A stretch of 5,943 bases of DNA from Candidatus Zipacnadia bacterium (GCA_029821455.1 JALGTI010000191.1:1-5943); one strand, 5' to 3'; numbered from the stretch's first letter, positions 1 through 5,690 are shown. Made by a program: numbers and translations. The notes: a model not told the origin generated them from the sequence alone.

Positions 1-473
1 CTCCCGGAAAAGCAATGCATCACCACGTCGAGATCAGGAGGGACCTCATCTGCGAGTATGGCCAGCACTTCGTCGGCAGCCTCGCGCGTATGAACCACCA
101 GCGGCTTGCCCAGTTGACTGGCGACACCTATCTGAGAACGAAAGACGCGCTCCTGGGCTTCAGGGGGCGAGAGATTGCGATAGAAGTCCAGGCCGGTCTC
201 GCCGATGGCTACTACCCGGGGATGGCGGGCCAACTCTATCAGCTCAGCGAGTGCCTGCTCATCGGCCTTCGCTGCCTCGTGGGGATGGACGCCCACGGTT
301 GCCCACAGGCCCCGGTGTTTCTCTGCCATATTCACGACCACGCGGCTGGAGGGGAGGTCACAGCCGATGTTGATGATCTGGGAGACACCGGCTGCCCGGG
401 CGCGCTGGAGTACCGCATCGAGGTCTGCGGCAAAGCGCGGGTCCTGAAGGTGAGCGTGAGTGTCAATCAGCAT
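1..473 (-). CDS. tatD: TatD family metal-dependent hydrolase (DNase), C-terminus cut off by the left edge
   Basis: The reading frame opens with ATG at 473 and stays open to the left edge, giving 157 visible residues of a family that is usually about 255-265 long. TatD proteins are TIM-barrel amidohydrolase-superfamily enzymes with metal-dependent DNase/exonuclease activity, thought to act in the cytoplasm in DNA repair or turnover. Visible family signatures are the N-terminal DTHAHL (metal ligands His6 and His8), GVHPH at 61-65, GETGLDFYR at 91-99 with the bridging Glu92, VVHTR at 126-130 with His128, and HCFSG at 153-157 with His153. The last metal ligand, an Asp normally near residue 200, would lie outside the window. 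A loose GGAGA at 486-490 sits about 12 nt before the ATG. The gene follows the small membrane protein after 56 nt with no clear promoter between, so both probably share the promoter near 994-1022. Family assignment is secure; the exact substrate (TatD versus YcfH/YjjV-type paralogue) is not. Confidence 0.95.
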   Translation of the reverse strand, partial: MLIDTHAHLQDPRFAADLDAVLQRARAAGVSQIINIGCDLPSSRVVVNMAEKHRGLWATVGVHPHEAAKADEQALAELIELARHPRVVAIGETGLDFYRNLSPPEAQERVFRSQIGVASQLGKPLVVHTREAADEVLAILADEVPPDLDVVMHCFSG

Positions 474-529
474 TGGTCAGCAGATTCTCCGGTAGCTTCA
501 GATGGGGAACGGGATTCGAAGATATAGGG

Positions 530-874
530 CTAGGACCGAGAGCGTTTGGAGCGGCCTGGCACACTTTTGATGTCTACCCGGTCCTGGGCTGAGCTTCGTC
601 GCCGGGCCGCCCTGCGCCGCCGCAGCACCGGGTCCTCGTCATCGTCCTCAACCAGGTGACTATTGAGCATCCAGCGGGCCGAGGATGCTGCGGCATAGCG
701 CGAGAGGCCCGTCACGATGATGACCGACTGCAAAATGATGATCATCACCAGGCAGCCGTCGGTAAGAGTCATCGGGCGGTACAGGCCCAGGAGGTCCTCG
801 GAAATCCACTGCAGGAGCAAGATGCCCGGGAAGAAGATCAGGAGGCCCAGCACAATGCCAGCGAATACACGCAT
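530..874 (-). CDS. Small two-helix membrane protein with charged C-terminal tail, unknown function
   Basis: This encodes 114 residues from the ATG at 874. I do not recognise a family. Two hydrophobic segments, at about residues 3-23 and 41-57, flank a short loop with charged residues (ISEDLLGLYRP). A hydrophilic tail follows: an acidic patch (EDDDED, 76-81), then a strongly basic one (RRRRAARRR, 85-93), ending in KRSRS. This looks like an inner-membrane hairpin with a cytosolic tail that could touch nucleic acid or acidic lipid, but that is inference. Another in-frame ATG lies at 883, but the GAGG at 884-887 abuts it, whereas the same GAGG is 9 nt from the ATG at 874, so I prefer 874. The gene is first after the promoter near 994-1022, with a leader of about 110 nt, and tatD follows by 56 nt. 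Its hydrophobicity pattern and operon position support a real gene. Confidence 0.7.
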   Translation of the reverse strand: MRVFAGIVLGLLIFFPGILLLQWISEDLLGLYRPMTLTDGCLVMIIILQSVIIVTGLSRYAAASSARWMLNSHLVEDDDEDPVLRRRRAARRRSSAQDRVDIKSVPGRSKRSRS

Positions 875-883
875 CCGAGTCAT

Positions 884-887
884 CCTC
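884..887 (-). promoter_or_regulatory. Ribosome binding site that decides the start of the small membrane protein
   Basis: GAGG on the minus strand lies 9 nt before the ATG at 874 but directly touches the in-frame ATG at 883. Normal Shine-Dalgarno spacing therefore favours the downstream start. Confidence 0.5.
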
Positions 888-971
888 AGATATTGCTGCG
901 AACTGTAGTGTGATGGTGTGCGGCGTCAGTCACTTGTGATGTATCGCTGTGCTGCCAGGAATGAAACACAG

Positions 972-987
972 GCCGGTTCTTACCGGC
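972..987 (-). other. Perfect 5' leader hairpin at the predicted transcript start
   Basis: On the minus strand GCCGGT, a four-base AAGA loop, and ACCGGC form a perfect 6-bp, GC-rich stem. It begins about 7 nt after the TACAAT box, so it would sit at the very 5' end of the mRNA for the small membrane protein and tatD. Such 5' hairpins are known to protect transcripts from 5'-end-dependent decay. The same DNA dyad could instead be an operator just downstream of the start site. Neither role is shown by the sequence alone. Confidence 0.45.
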
Positions 988-993
988 GCATAC

Positions 994-1022
994 ATTGTAC
1001 GCAAATTGGCCGCTGATGGCAA
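994..1022 (-). promoter_or_regulatory. Sigma70-type promoter for the small membrane protein and tatD
   Basis: The minus strand carries TTGCCA (1017-1022) and TACAAT (994-999) separated by exactly 17 nt. Each box matches the TTGACA/TATAAT consensus at five of six positions. Transcription would start near 986-988 and run left, giving a leader of about 110 nt before the ATG at 874. The nearest upstream gene, nadC, ends about 115 nt before the -35 box. This is the best promoter in the window. The start site is predicted, not mapped. Confidence 0.65.
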
Positions 1023-1035
1023 GGGAAAAATTCCC
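1023..1035 (-). other. Short A/T-centred dyad abutting the -35 box
   Basis: GGGAA and TTCCC flank a three-base TTT centre on the minus strand, a perfect 5-bp dyad immediately upstream of the -35 box. An activator could bind at this position, and the T-rich centre is also the kind of sequence seen in UP elements. It is short enough to be chance. Confidence 0.25.
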
Positions 1036-1055
1036 AGATCTTCGATTCCGTTGCT

Positions 1056-1073
1056 CGCCAGTACAGGCTGGCG
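1056..1073 (-). other. Hairpin in the nadC 3' region
   Basis: CGCCAG, a six-base loop, and CTGGCG form a perfect 6-bp stem. It lies about 65 nt past the nadC stop and is not followed by a run of T on the minus strand, so it is not a standard intrinsic terminator. It may stabilise the 3' end of the panC-panD-nadC message, or be part of the repeat-rich material that begins at the nadC stop. Confidence 0.3.
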
Positions 1074-1115
1074 GTAAGCTACAGCCGCTACGCGCAAGAC
1101 GCTCGTGCCCCAACT

Positions 1116-1137
1116 GGACAGGCAAGGATGCCTGTCC
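1116..1137. repeat. REP-like perfect palindrome overlapping the nadC stop codon
   Basis: GGACAGGC (1116-1123) and GCCTGTCC (1130-1137) form a perfect 8-bp inverted repeat around the six-base loop AAGGAT. Read on the minus strand, the palindrome begins at the last base of the nadC TAG (1139-1137). A degenerate related motif with the same GCAAG...GC...GT..CC pattern lies next to it at about 1093-1111. The arrangement resembles short extragenic palindromes found in many copies in environmental genomes. It has no T-tract on either side, so it is a poor rho-independent terminator. Whether it is truly repeated cannot be seen from one copy. Confidence 0.5.
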
Positions 1138-2003
1138 TACGACGGTTGCAGCGGCTCGATCTCGAGACTGATGTCCACGGCCGGGGCTGAATGGGTCAGT
1201 TTACCGACAGAGATGAGGTCAACTCCGGTTGCGGCAATATCGGCCACCGTGTCCAGACTCACGCCGCCGGAGGCCTCTACTGTAGCGCGGCCACCTACCA
1301 GTTCCACGCCCTCGCGCAATTGCTCCAGGCTCATATTGTCTAGCATTATGATGTTGGCCCCGGCAGTCAGCGCCTCGGGCACCTGCTGCAGTGAAGAGCA
1401 CTCGACCTCGACCTGCAACGTCGCCGGCGCGCCGGCTTTGGCTGCCTCGACGGCCTTGCGGATGCCGCCTGCGAGGGCGATGTGATTGTCCTTGATCAGG
1501 ATGCCGTCGTACAGCGCGAAGCGGTGATTGTGGCCGCCACCGGCGCGCACCGCCGCCTTCTCCAGAACTCGCAGGCCCGGAGTGGTCTTGCGGGTGTCAA
1601 CGATACGGGCCCTGGTGCCTGCAACTGCATCCACGAACTGCCGGGTCAAGGTGGCGATGCCGCAGAGGCGCTGAAGGAAGTTGAGGGCCGTACGTTCGAC
1701 AGCTAACAGCGCCCGGGCCGGGCATTTGACTGTCGCAAGCATCTCGCCGGCGCTGAAGTATTCGCCGTCGGTCTTGAGCGCTGAAAAGCTATACTGGGTA
1801 TCAAGCTGCAGAAAGCACTCCTCAGCGACTGCAAGGCCGGCTAGGATGCCGTCCTGCTTGGCCAGGAAGTGTCCGCGCGCACGCAGGTCTGCCGTCACAG
1901 TTAGCCGCGAGGTGATATCACCGGGGCCGATGTCCTCAGCTAGCGCCCTGGCTACTACCTCTCGGATTAGTTGCTGCTCGGCATCGTCGCCAGTGGCTTT
2001 CAT
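1137..2003 (-). CDS. nadC: Nicotinate-nucleotide pyrophosphorylase (carboxylating), quinolinate phosphoribosyltransferase
   Basis: The 288-residue product is full length for the family. It makes nicotinate mononucleotide, CO2 and PPi from quinolinate and PRPP, the step at which de novo NAD synthesis joins the common route. Conserved signatures in order are EDIGPGDIT (23-31), ERTALNFLQRLCGIAT (103-118), DTRKTTPGLR (136-145, with Arg138 and Lys139), GGGHNHR (155-161), GILIKDNH (167-174, Lys171), EVE (199-201), LDN (221-223), EASGG (243-247) and SVGKLTHS (265-272). All expected quinolinate and phosphate contacts appear present. The ATG shares ATGA with the panD stop, which indicates translational coupling. 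panD makes beta-alanine from aspartate, and quinolinate is also made from aspartate, so the two genes share a precursor; nadA and nadB are not in the window. The TAG stop abuts a REP-like palindrome that supplies its last base. Confidence 0.97.
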   Translation of the reverse strand: MKATGDDAEQQLIREVVARALAEDIGPGDITSRLTVTADLRARGHFLAKQDGILAGLAVAEECFLQLDTQYSFSALKTDGEYFSAGEMLATVKCPARALLAVERTALNFLQRLCGIATLTRQFVDAVAGTRARIVDTRKTTPGLRVLEKAAVRAGGGHNHRFALYDGILIKDNHIALAGGIRKAVEAAKAGAPATLQVEVECSSLQQVPEALTAGANIIMLDNMSLEQLREGVELVGGRATVEASGGVSLDTVADIAATGVDLISVGKLTHSAPAVDISLEIEPLQPS

Positions 2004-2359
2004 TTTGAGACCCCGGCAATGCGATTGCCTTGGCCGACCTGCACGACAATCATCTTGCTGGCACGGGCTTCTTCGTCAGTCATCTGAACGTAGGATATCA
2101 CGTGAACGGCATCGCCGACCAAAGCCTGGCGAGCGGCCGGGCCGTTGAGCCCTACCACGCCACTGTCTGCCTCGCCTTCGATGACGTAGGTTTCAAAGCG
2201 CGCGCCATTCTCCAGACAGACGACTTGCACTTTCTCGTCCGGCAGCAGGTCGGCCGCGTCCATCAGGCGCCGGTCGAGGGTAATGCTGCCGCCGTAGTTC
2301 AGATCAACCTCGGTGATAGTGCAGCCATGCAGCTTGGACTTCACCATAGTTCTTAGCAT
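2000..2359 (-). CDS. panD: Aspartate 1-decarboxylase (pyruvoyl-dependent proenzyme)
   Basis: The 119-residue product decarboxylates L-aspartate to beta-alanine, the partner that PanC condenses with pantoate for coenzyme A. The proenzyme cuts itself between Gly24 and Ser25 to create the pyruvoyl cofactor. Both residues are here in YGGS (22-25), at exactly the positions known from E. coli. Other active-site residues also match the E. coli numbering: Lys9, Arg54, Thr57, Tyr58 and Asn72 (LNGPAA). The N-terminus MLRTMVKSKLHG aligns residue for residue with the family start, which supports the ATG at 2359. A GAGG lies about 10 nt upstream. The gene overlaps the panC end by 7 nt and the nadC start by 4 nt, so all three are almost certainly cotranscribed. 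In Gammaproteobacteria PanD maturation needs PanZ; no such gene is visible here. Confidence 0.97.
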   Translation of the reverse strand: MLRTMVKSKLHGCTITEVDLNYGGSITLDRRLMDAADLLPDEKVQVVCLENGARFETYVIEGEADSGVVGLNGPAARQALVGDAVHVISYVQMTDEEARASKMIVVQVGQGNRIAGVSK

Positions 2360-3207
2360 TGGTCTCTGCCCTCTATCTTGATATTGTCAATCAGGCGCGT
2401 GCTGCCCAGGTGAGCCGCCGCTGCAATAACCATCGGTGTGCCCTGGTCGCCGCGTGGCTCCAGTGTCTCTGGATGCACCGCCTCTACATATTGCAGCTTA
2501 AACAGTGGTTCTCCTTCGAGAGTCTGCTTCACGATTTCTTCGGCATCCCGTCCGCTAGCACCGTCCCCCACGGCCTGGGCTGCCTGCTCGAGGGCCCGGT
2601 ACAGCGCCGGGGCCACTGCCCGCTCCTCAGCGGTGAGATAGACGTTGCGGGAACTGATGGCCAGCCCGTCTTTCTCGCGCACCGTTGACACAGGCACAAT
2701 CTCAATCGGGAAGTTGAGGTCAGCAGCCATCCGCTTGATCACAATGAGTTGCTGATAGTCCTTCTCCCCGAAGTAGGCCCTGTCAGGCTGCACGATGTTG
2801 AGCAGCTTGCTGACAATTGTGGTCACGCCACGGAAGTGGCCGGGGCGGAAGCGTCCGCACAAACCGTCAGTGAGGCCTTCGACCTCTACATAGGTGGCGA
2901 AGCCTTCAGGGTACATATTGGTCACATCTGGCGCGAAGATCAGGTCCACGCCCTCAGCTTGACACGCCGCCACATCCTGCTCGAGGGAACGCGGGTAGGC
3001 CGCCAGGTCTTCCGCAGGCCCGAACTGGGTAGGGTTGACGAAGATGCTCACCACGGTGGCATCGTCCTGGCGCACGGATTTACGAATGAGCGCCAGATGC
3101 CCGGCGTGCAGGGCCCCCATCGTTGGCACCAGGCCCACGCAGCCGCCTCCCTTGCGGACGGAGCGGACGAACTCACGGACCTCGCTTATCGTCTTGACTA
3201 CACGCAT
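2353..3207 (-). CDS. panC: Pantothenate synthetase (pantoate--beta-alanine ligase)
   Basis: From the ATG at 3207 this gives 284 residues, typical for the family. PanC joins pantoate and beta-alanine using ATP, through a pantoyl-adenylate, to make pantothenate in the cytoplasm. Motifs in order are VPTMGALHAGHL (nucleotide-binding HIGH-type motif, 27-38), FVNPTQFG (56-63), LCGRFRPGHFRGV (116-128), YFGEKDYQQL (145-154) and ISSRNVYL (the KMSKS-like loop, 184-191). An in-frame ATG three codons upstream (3216) would give 287 residues. I prefer 3207 because the PTMG motif then falls at 28-31 as in E. coli PanC and the N-terminus MRVVKTISEVR matches the family pattern. Neither start has a strong ribosome site, so this choice is moderate. 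The gene leads a panC-panD-nadC unit behind a TATAAT box at 3237-3242. panB, which makes the other substrate, is not in the window. Confidence 0.96.
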   Translation of the reverse strand: MRVVKTISEVREFVRSVRKGGGCVGLVPTMGALHAGHLALIRKSVRQDDATVVSIFVNPTQFGPAEDLAAYPRSLEQDVAACQAEGVDLIFAPDVTNMYPEGFATYVEVEGLTDGLCGRFRPGHFRGVTTIVSKLLNIVQPDRAYFGEKDYQQLIVIKRMAADLNFPIEIVPVSTVREKDGLAISSRNVYLTAEERAVAPALYRALEQAAQAVGDGASGRDAEEIVKQTLEGEPLFKLQYVEAVHPETLEPRGDQGTPMVIAAAAHLGSTRLIDNIKIEGRDQC

Positions 3208-3236
3208 CGTATCCATAATCCCAGCGGCTACACCCT

Positions 3237-3242
3237 ATTATA
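3237..3242 (-). promoter_or_regulatory. -10 box of a likely promoter for panC-panD-nadC
   Basis: A perfect TATAAT on the minus strand lies in the gap between the GspF-like gene and panC. Transcription would start near 3230, giving a short leader of about 15-25 nt. The -35 position at 17-nt spacing (3260-3265, GTGCCG) matches only three of six consensus bases, and there is no correctly spaced extended -10 TG. The promoter may be weak, activator-dependent, or a second source of panC message besides read-through. Confidence 0.45.
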
Positions 3243-3248
3243 CACATT

Positions 3249-3262
3249 CCGGGGCAGCCCGG
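3249..3262 (-). other. Small GC hairpin just after the GspF-like gene
   Basis: CCGGG, a four-base loop, and CCCGG form a perfect 5-bp stem 8 nt beyond the TAG of the GspF-like gene. There is no T-run after it on the minus strand, so termination is doubtful. It overlaps the presumed -35 region of the panC promoter and could be an operator, or chance in GC-rich DNA. Confidence 0.2.
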
Positions 3263-3270
3263 CACCCGCC

Positions 3271-4278
3271 CTAGGGCTCCATCATCGCCCCGTAGTGACC
3301 GAGGTAGAAACTGGCTGTCATATACAGGACAATGCCACCGAAGATGATGACCGTAATCGGTACGATGAGGATAGTGGCTTTTCTGATAGAGGTCTCGGCC
3401 TCGGCTTCGAAGTGGTCAGCGACCTTGTCCATCATTTCGTCCACATTGCCGGTATCCTCGCCGGTCTGGAGCATCCGCAACACCATCGGATCAATCAGCC
3501 CGCTGTTGGCCAGGCTCTGGGAGAGCGGTAAGCCCTTCTCGACTTCTGGCACAGCTTTCAGAATGGCTGCAGTGATGGCGCGGTTGCCTGTTGAGTTGCC
3601 AGCCAGGGTGACCGTCTGGCTGAATGGAACGCCGGAGCGATAGCCGGCGCTGAGCGCACGAGCGAACTTGGACAGCGCCAGTTTTCGAATCACGGTTCCC
3701 AGGACCGGCACGCTAACCTTGAACTCATCAATCTTCTCAGCGCCCTGCTCGGTGGCCCGGAGCTGGCGATATACGAAGATTATCACAATCAACGGCACGG
3801 CAGCAATAAGCAGCCCCAGGCCGATGGTCTTGATGAAGAGTAAAAGCGCCGCCAGCAGGCTGACGGTAAACCAGGCGATGAGCACCTGGGCACCAAGAGG
3901 GATGAGGATGAGAGCAGCGAGGAGGATCTTCGGGTAGAAGGTCTCGCGGCTGATGGTGCGGCGCAGTTCCTGCTCGCGCTCCATATAGTCGGCGACCTGT
4001 GACAGCATTTCATCCAGCCGCCCGCCTCGCTCGCCAGCCTCGACCATCGCTACCACCAGCGGCGAGAAGAGGTCCGGATAGCGGCGCGTCACACTGGAGA
4101 GCGTCTTGCCCTCAGCAGTGGTACGGACGGCATCGGCTGTGAACTGGCGCAGGCGGACCTTGAGCGGCCGCTCCTGTAGTGCCTGCAGGGAGCTTACCAG
4201 CGTCATCCCTGCGCCCACCATCGTGGCGAGCGCGCGGCAGAATTCAGCGCGTTGGTCCGGACCCTCAAGCAATCCCAT
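3271..4278 (-). CDS. Type II secretion/type IV pilus system F family inner-membrane protein (GspF/PilC-like), N-terminally short
   Basis: The 335-residue product contains two copies of the GspF (T2SSF) domain, the polytopic platform protein that contacts the assembly ATPase and recruits pseudopilins or pilins in type II secretion and type IV pili. Copy one spans about residues 13-120 with GERGGRLDEML near 82-92. Copy two spans about 195-310 with TGEDTGNVDEMM near 272-283. Each is followed by hydrophobic segments: about 118-138 and 141-171 after the first, 302-325 after the second. Typical PilC/GspF proteins are about 400 residues, with some 60 before the first domain; here the first domain starts almost at once. 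GGGAG and GGAG sequences lie upstream, the nearer about 12 nt from the ATG. The gene starts 30 nt after folK. No ATPase, prepilin, peptidase or secretin gene is in the window, so the machine it serves is unknown and I assign no symbol. Confidence 0.9.
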   Translation of the reverse strand: MGLLEGPDQRAEFCRALATMVGAGMTLVSSLQALQERPLKVRLRQFTADAVRTTAEGKTLSSVTRRYPDLFSPLVVAMVEAGERGGRLDEMLSQVADYMEREQELRRTISRETFYPKILLAALILIPLGAQVLIAWFTVSLLAALLLFIKTIGLGLLIAAVPLIVIIFVYRQLRATEQGAEKIDEFKVSVPVLGTVIRKLALSKFARALSAGYRSGVPFSQTVTLAGNSTGNRAITAAILKAVPEVEKGLPLSQSLANSGLIDPMVLRMLQTGEDTGNVDEMMDKVADHFEAEAETSIRKATILIVPITVIIFGGIVLYMTASFYLGHYGAMMEP

Positions 4279-4308
4279 AATACTGCTGCTCTCCGTCTCC
4301 CAATATCA

Positions 4309-4860
4309 TCAGGTCAGCTTTGCGTCCTTTTGCTCGCCTCTCACTAGCTGCGCGAGCCGGCCGGCCATTTGCACACCTACTTGATCGGGTCTGGCGGCCT
4401 CCGTTGCGAACCGGCCATCCGGCAGGCGTAACTGCGGCGCAATCTCGGCCAGCGGAACCAGAACAAACTGGCGCTGCAGCATCAGCGGGTGCGGCAGCAT
4501 CAGATGCTCACTAGATACCTGTACATCATCGTACATCAGCAGGTCAATGTCAATGACTCGTGGTCCCCACTTGACCGTCCGCACCCGGCCCATGCGCTCC
4601 TCAACGGCCAGGGCCAGGTCCAGCAATTCGTCAGGTGACAATCGGGAGTGTGCGGCAGCCACCATATTCAGGAAGGCTGGCTGATCGGTGATACCCTCGG
4701 GCGCGGTCTCATAGATGGAAGAAATCCGGCACAGACTGAGCCCAGTGTTGGCATCCAGCAGCCACAGCGCGCGGGCCAGGTTCGCTGCTCGCCGCGCCAG
4801 GTTTGCCCCCAGGCCCAGATAGCAAAGGCCACCAGTGCTGGGGTCACCTGCGGTTGACAT
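4309..4860 (-). CDS. folK: 2-amino-4-hydroxy-6-hydroxymethyldihydropteridine pyrophosphokinase (HPPK)
   Basis: The 183-residue cytoplasmic enzyme transfers pyrophosphate from ATP to 6-hydroxymethyl-dihydropterin, the step before dihydropteroate synthase in folate synthesis. Signatures are YLGLGANL (14-21), YETAPEGITDQPAFLN (50-65), a WGPRVIDIDLL segment (98-108) with the two Mg-binding Asp104 and Asp106, LPHP (122-125), and FVLVPLAEIAP (132-142). The Arg that precedes WGPR in most homologues is Lys97, a conservative change. The C-terminus (about 150-183) is longer and less conserved than in E. coli HPPK. I chose the ATG at 4860, which forms TGATG with the lpxC stop and has GGGAG 7 nt upstream; a GTG at 4863 is possible but sits too close to that site. 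The overlap suggests folK is translated by ribosomes finishing lpxC. folB and folP are not in the window. Confidence 0.95.
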   Translation of the reverse strand: MSTAGDPSTGGLCYLGLGANLARRAANLARALWLLDANTGLSLCRISSIYETAPEGITDQPAFLNMVAAAHSRLSPDELLDLALAVEERMGRVRTVKWGPRVIDIDLLMYDDVQVSSEHLMLPHPLMLQRQFVLVPLAEIAPQLRLPDGRFATEAARPDQVGVQMAGRLAQLVRGEQKDAKLT

Positions 4861-5690
4861 CACTCGTCTCCCAGGAGGCGTGCGGCAAGTTGGTGGTTGT
4901 CAGTGTGGCCTGTACGGCAAGCGAAGACGGTGCCGACGATCGGCCGCCCGATGAGGTAGAGGTCGCCGATGAGGTCCACCAGCTTGTGGCGAGCAAACTC
5001 CTGTGGTAGCGTCGGCGGCGCGCTGTAGTAGTCGTCATAGACGACCAGCGCATTCGCCTCGCTGCCGGCCTTGAACAGGCCCGCCGCCTGGGCTTGCTGC
5101 AGCTCTTCGGCCAGGCCCCAGGTACGGGCAGGGGCAAGTTCGGTGGCGAAGTCATCCTCAGCGGGACGGAAGCTGGTGAACTGAAGGCCGATAAGCTGGT
5201 GGGGATGATGCAACAGATAGGCGTATTCGGTGCGTTCGGAGGGAAGCGCTGCGATAAAGCGCGTCTCATCGCCCAGGTGCAATGGCTCTCGCACCACCAG
5301 CGGCTCGACCGGGTCTTTCAGGTCGCGGCATCCGGCCCGGCGGATCAAGTCCAGGAGCGGGCGGGCGCTACCATCAAGTAACGGAACTTCAGAGCCGTCC
5401 ATCTCGACTACCACATCGGTGATGCCCTCGGCCCACAGAGCGGCCATGAGGTGCTCGACAAACATAACGCTATGCTCACTGTCACCGATCGCAGTGCAGT
5501 TGGTAGCGGGGGTCACCGCCGCCACGGACAGCGGCCAGCTCCTGCCGACATCCGTCCGCACGAGCATTAGACCCTGGCCGGATTCGGCGGGCTTGAGGGT
5601 CACGGTTATCTGGTTGCCGCTGTGCACTCCGAGGCCTGACAGCGAGGCTTGAGCGCCAACCGTCTTTCTAGCGCGCGGAATCGGCGACAT
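4860..5690 (-). CDS. lpxC: UDP-3-O-acyl-N-acetylglucosamine deacetylase
   Basis: The 276-residue product is the zinc hydrolase that removes the acetyl group from UDP-3-O-acyl-GlcNAc, the committed step of lipid A synthesis. Visible motifs are GLGVHSG (19-25), TNCT near 63-66, FVEHLMAAL (77-85) with catalytic Glu79 and zinc ligand His80, VPLLDGSA (102-109), RHKLVDLIGDLYLIG (234-248) with His235, Asp239 and Asp243, and GHTDNH (261-266) with His262, the general-acid position. The complete active site implies a working enzyme and an outer membrane with lipid A. It is somewhat shorter than the E. coli protein (305 residues), with no obvious missing block. The ATG at 5690 lies 23 nt inside the end of the upstream pentad-repeat gene; a weak GAG is about 10 nt before it. 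folK follows in a TGATG overlap. No other lpx gene is in the window. Confidence 0.97.
   Translation of the reverse strand: MSPIPRARKTVGAQASLSGLGVHSGNQITVTLKPAESGQGLMLVRTDVGRSWPLSVAAVTPATNCTAIGDSEHSVMFVEHLMAALWAEGITDVVVEMDGSEVPLLDGSARPLLDLIRRAGCRDLKDPVEPLVVREPLHLGDETRFIAALPSERTEYAYLLHHPHQLIGLQFTSFRPAEDDFATELAPARTWGLAEELQQAQAAGLFKAGSEANALVVYDDYYSAPPTLPQEFARHKLVDLIGDLYLIGRPIVGTVFACRTGHTDNHQLAARLLGDE
4868..4872 (-). promoter_or_regulatory. Ribosome binding site deciding the folK start
   Basis: GGGAG on the minus strand, inside the end of lpxC, is 7 nt from the ATG at 4860 but only 4 nt from the GTG at 4863. This favours the ATG and a TGATG stop/start coupling with lpxC. Confidence 0.55.

Noticed and set aside
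15..527. A 170-codon open frame on the plus strand at the left end
   Set aside because: It is antisense to tatD, whose metal-binding motifs are unmistakable. It matches no family I know.
886..1000. Known riboswitch in the leader of the small membrane protein
   Set aside because: Apart from the single 6-bp hairpin at the predicted 5' end, I see no conserved aptamer core or expression-platform hairpin in the leader.
886..1125. A 79-codon minus-strand frame in the gap between nadC and the small membrane protein
   Set aside because: It begins inside the REP-like palindrome and runs through the promoter and leader hairpin. Its composition (Cys, His, Ser and Arg scattered, no hydrophobic core) looks non-coding.
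1056..1137. Intrinsic terminator after nadC
   Set aside because: Two stable hairpins are present, but neither is followed by a T-run on the minus strand, so I list them as hairpins or a repeat. Rho-dependent termination or read-through remains possible.
1681..2148. A 155-codon plus-strand frame
   Set aside because: It is antisense across the panD/nadC junction, both complete and well conserved. The Ser/Arg-rich translation is typical of a reverse-frame shadow.
2749..3531. A 260-codon open frame on the plus strand
   Set aside because: It lies antisense across panC and the end of the GspF-like gene, both of which have clear family motifs. The translation is His-rich with no recognisable domain, as expected of a shadow frame in GC-rich DNA.
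5230..5652. A 140-codon plus-strand frame over lpxC
   Set aside because: It is antisense to lpxC, whose active-site residues are all present. The Ser/Thr/Arg-rich translation has no recognisable motif.
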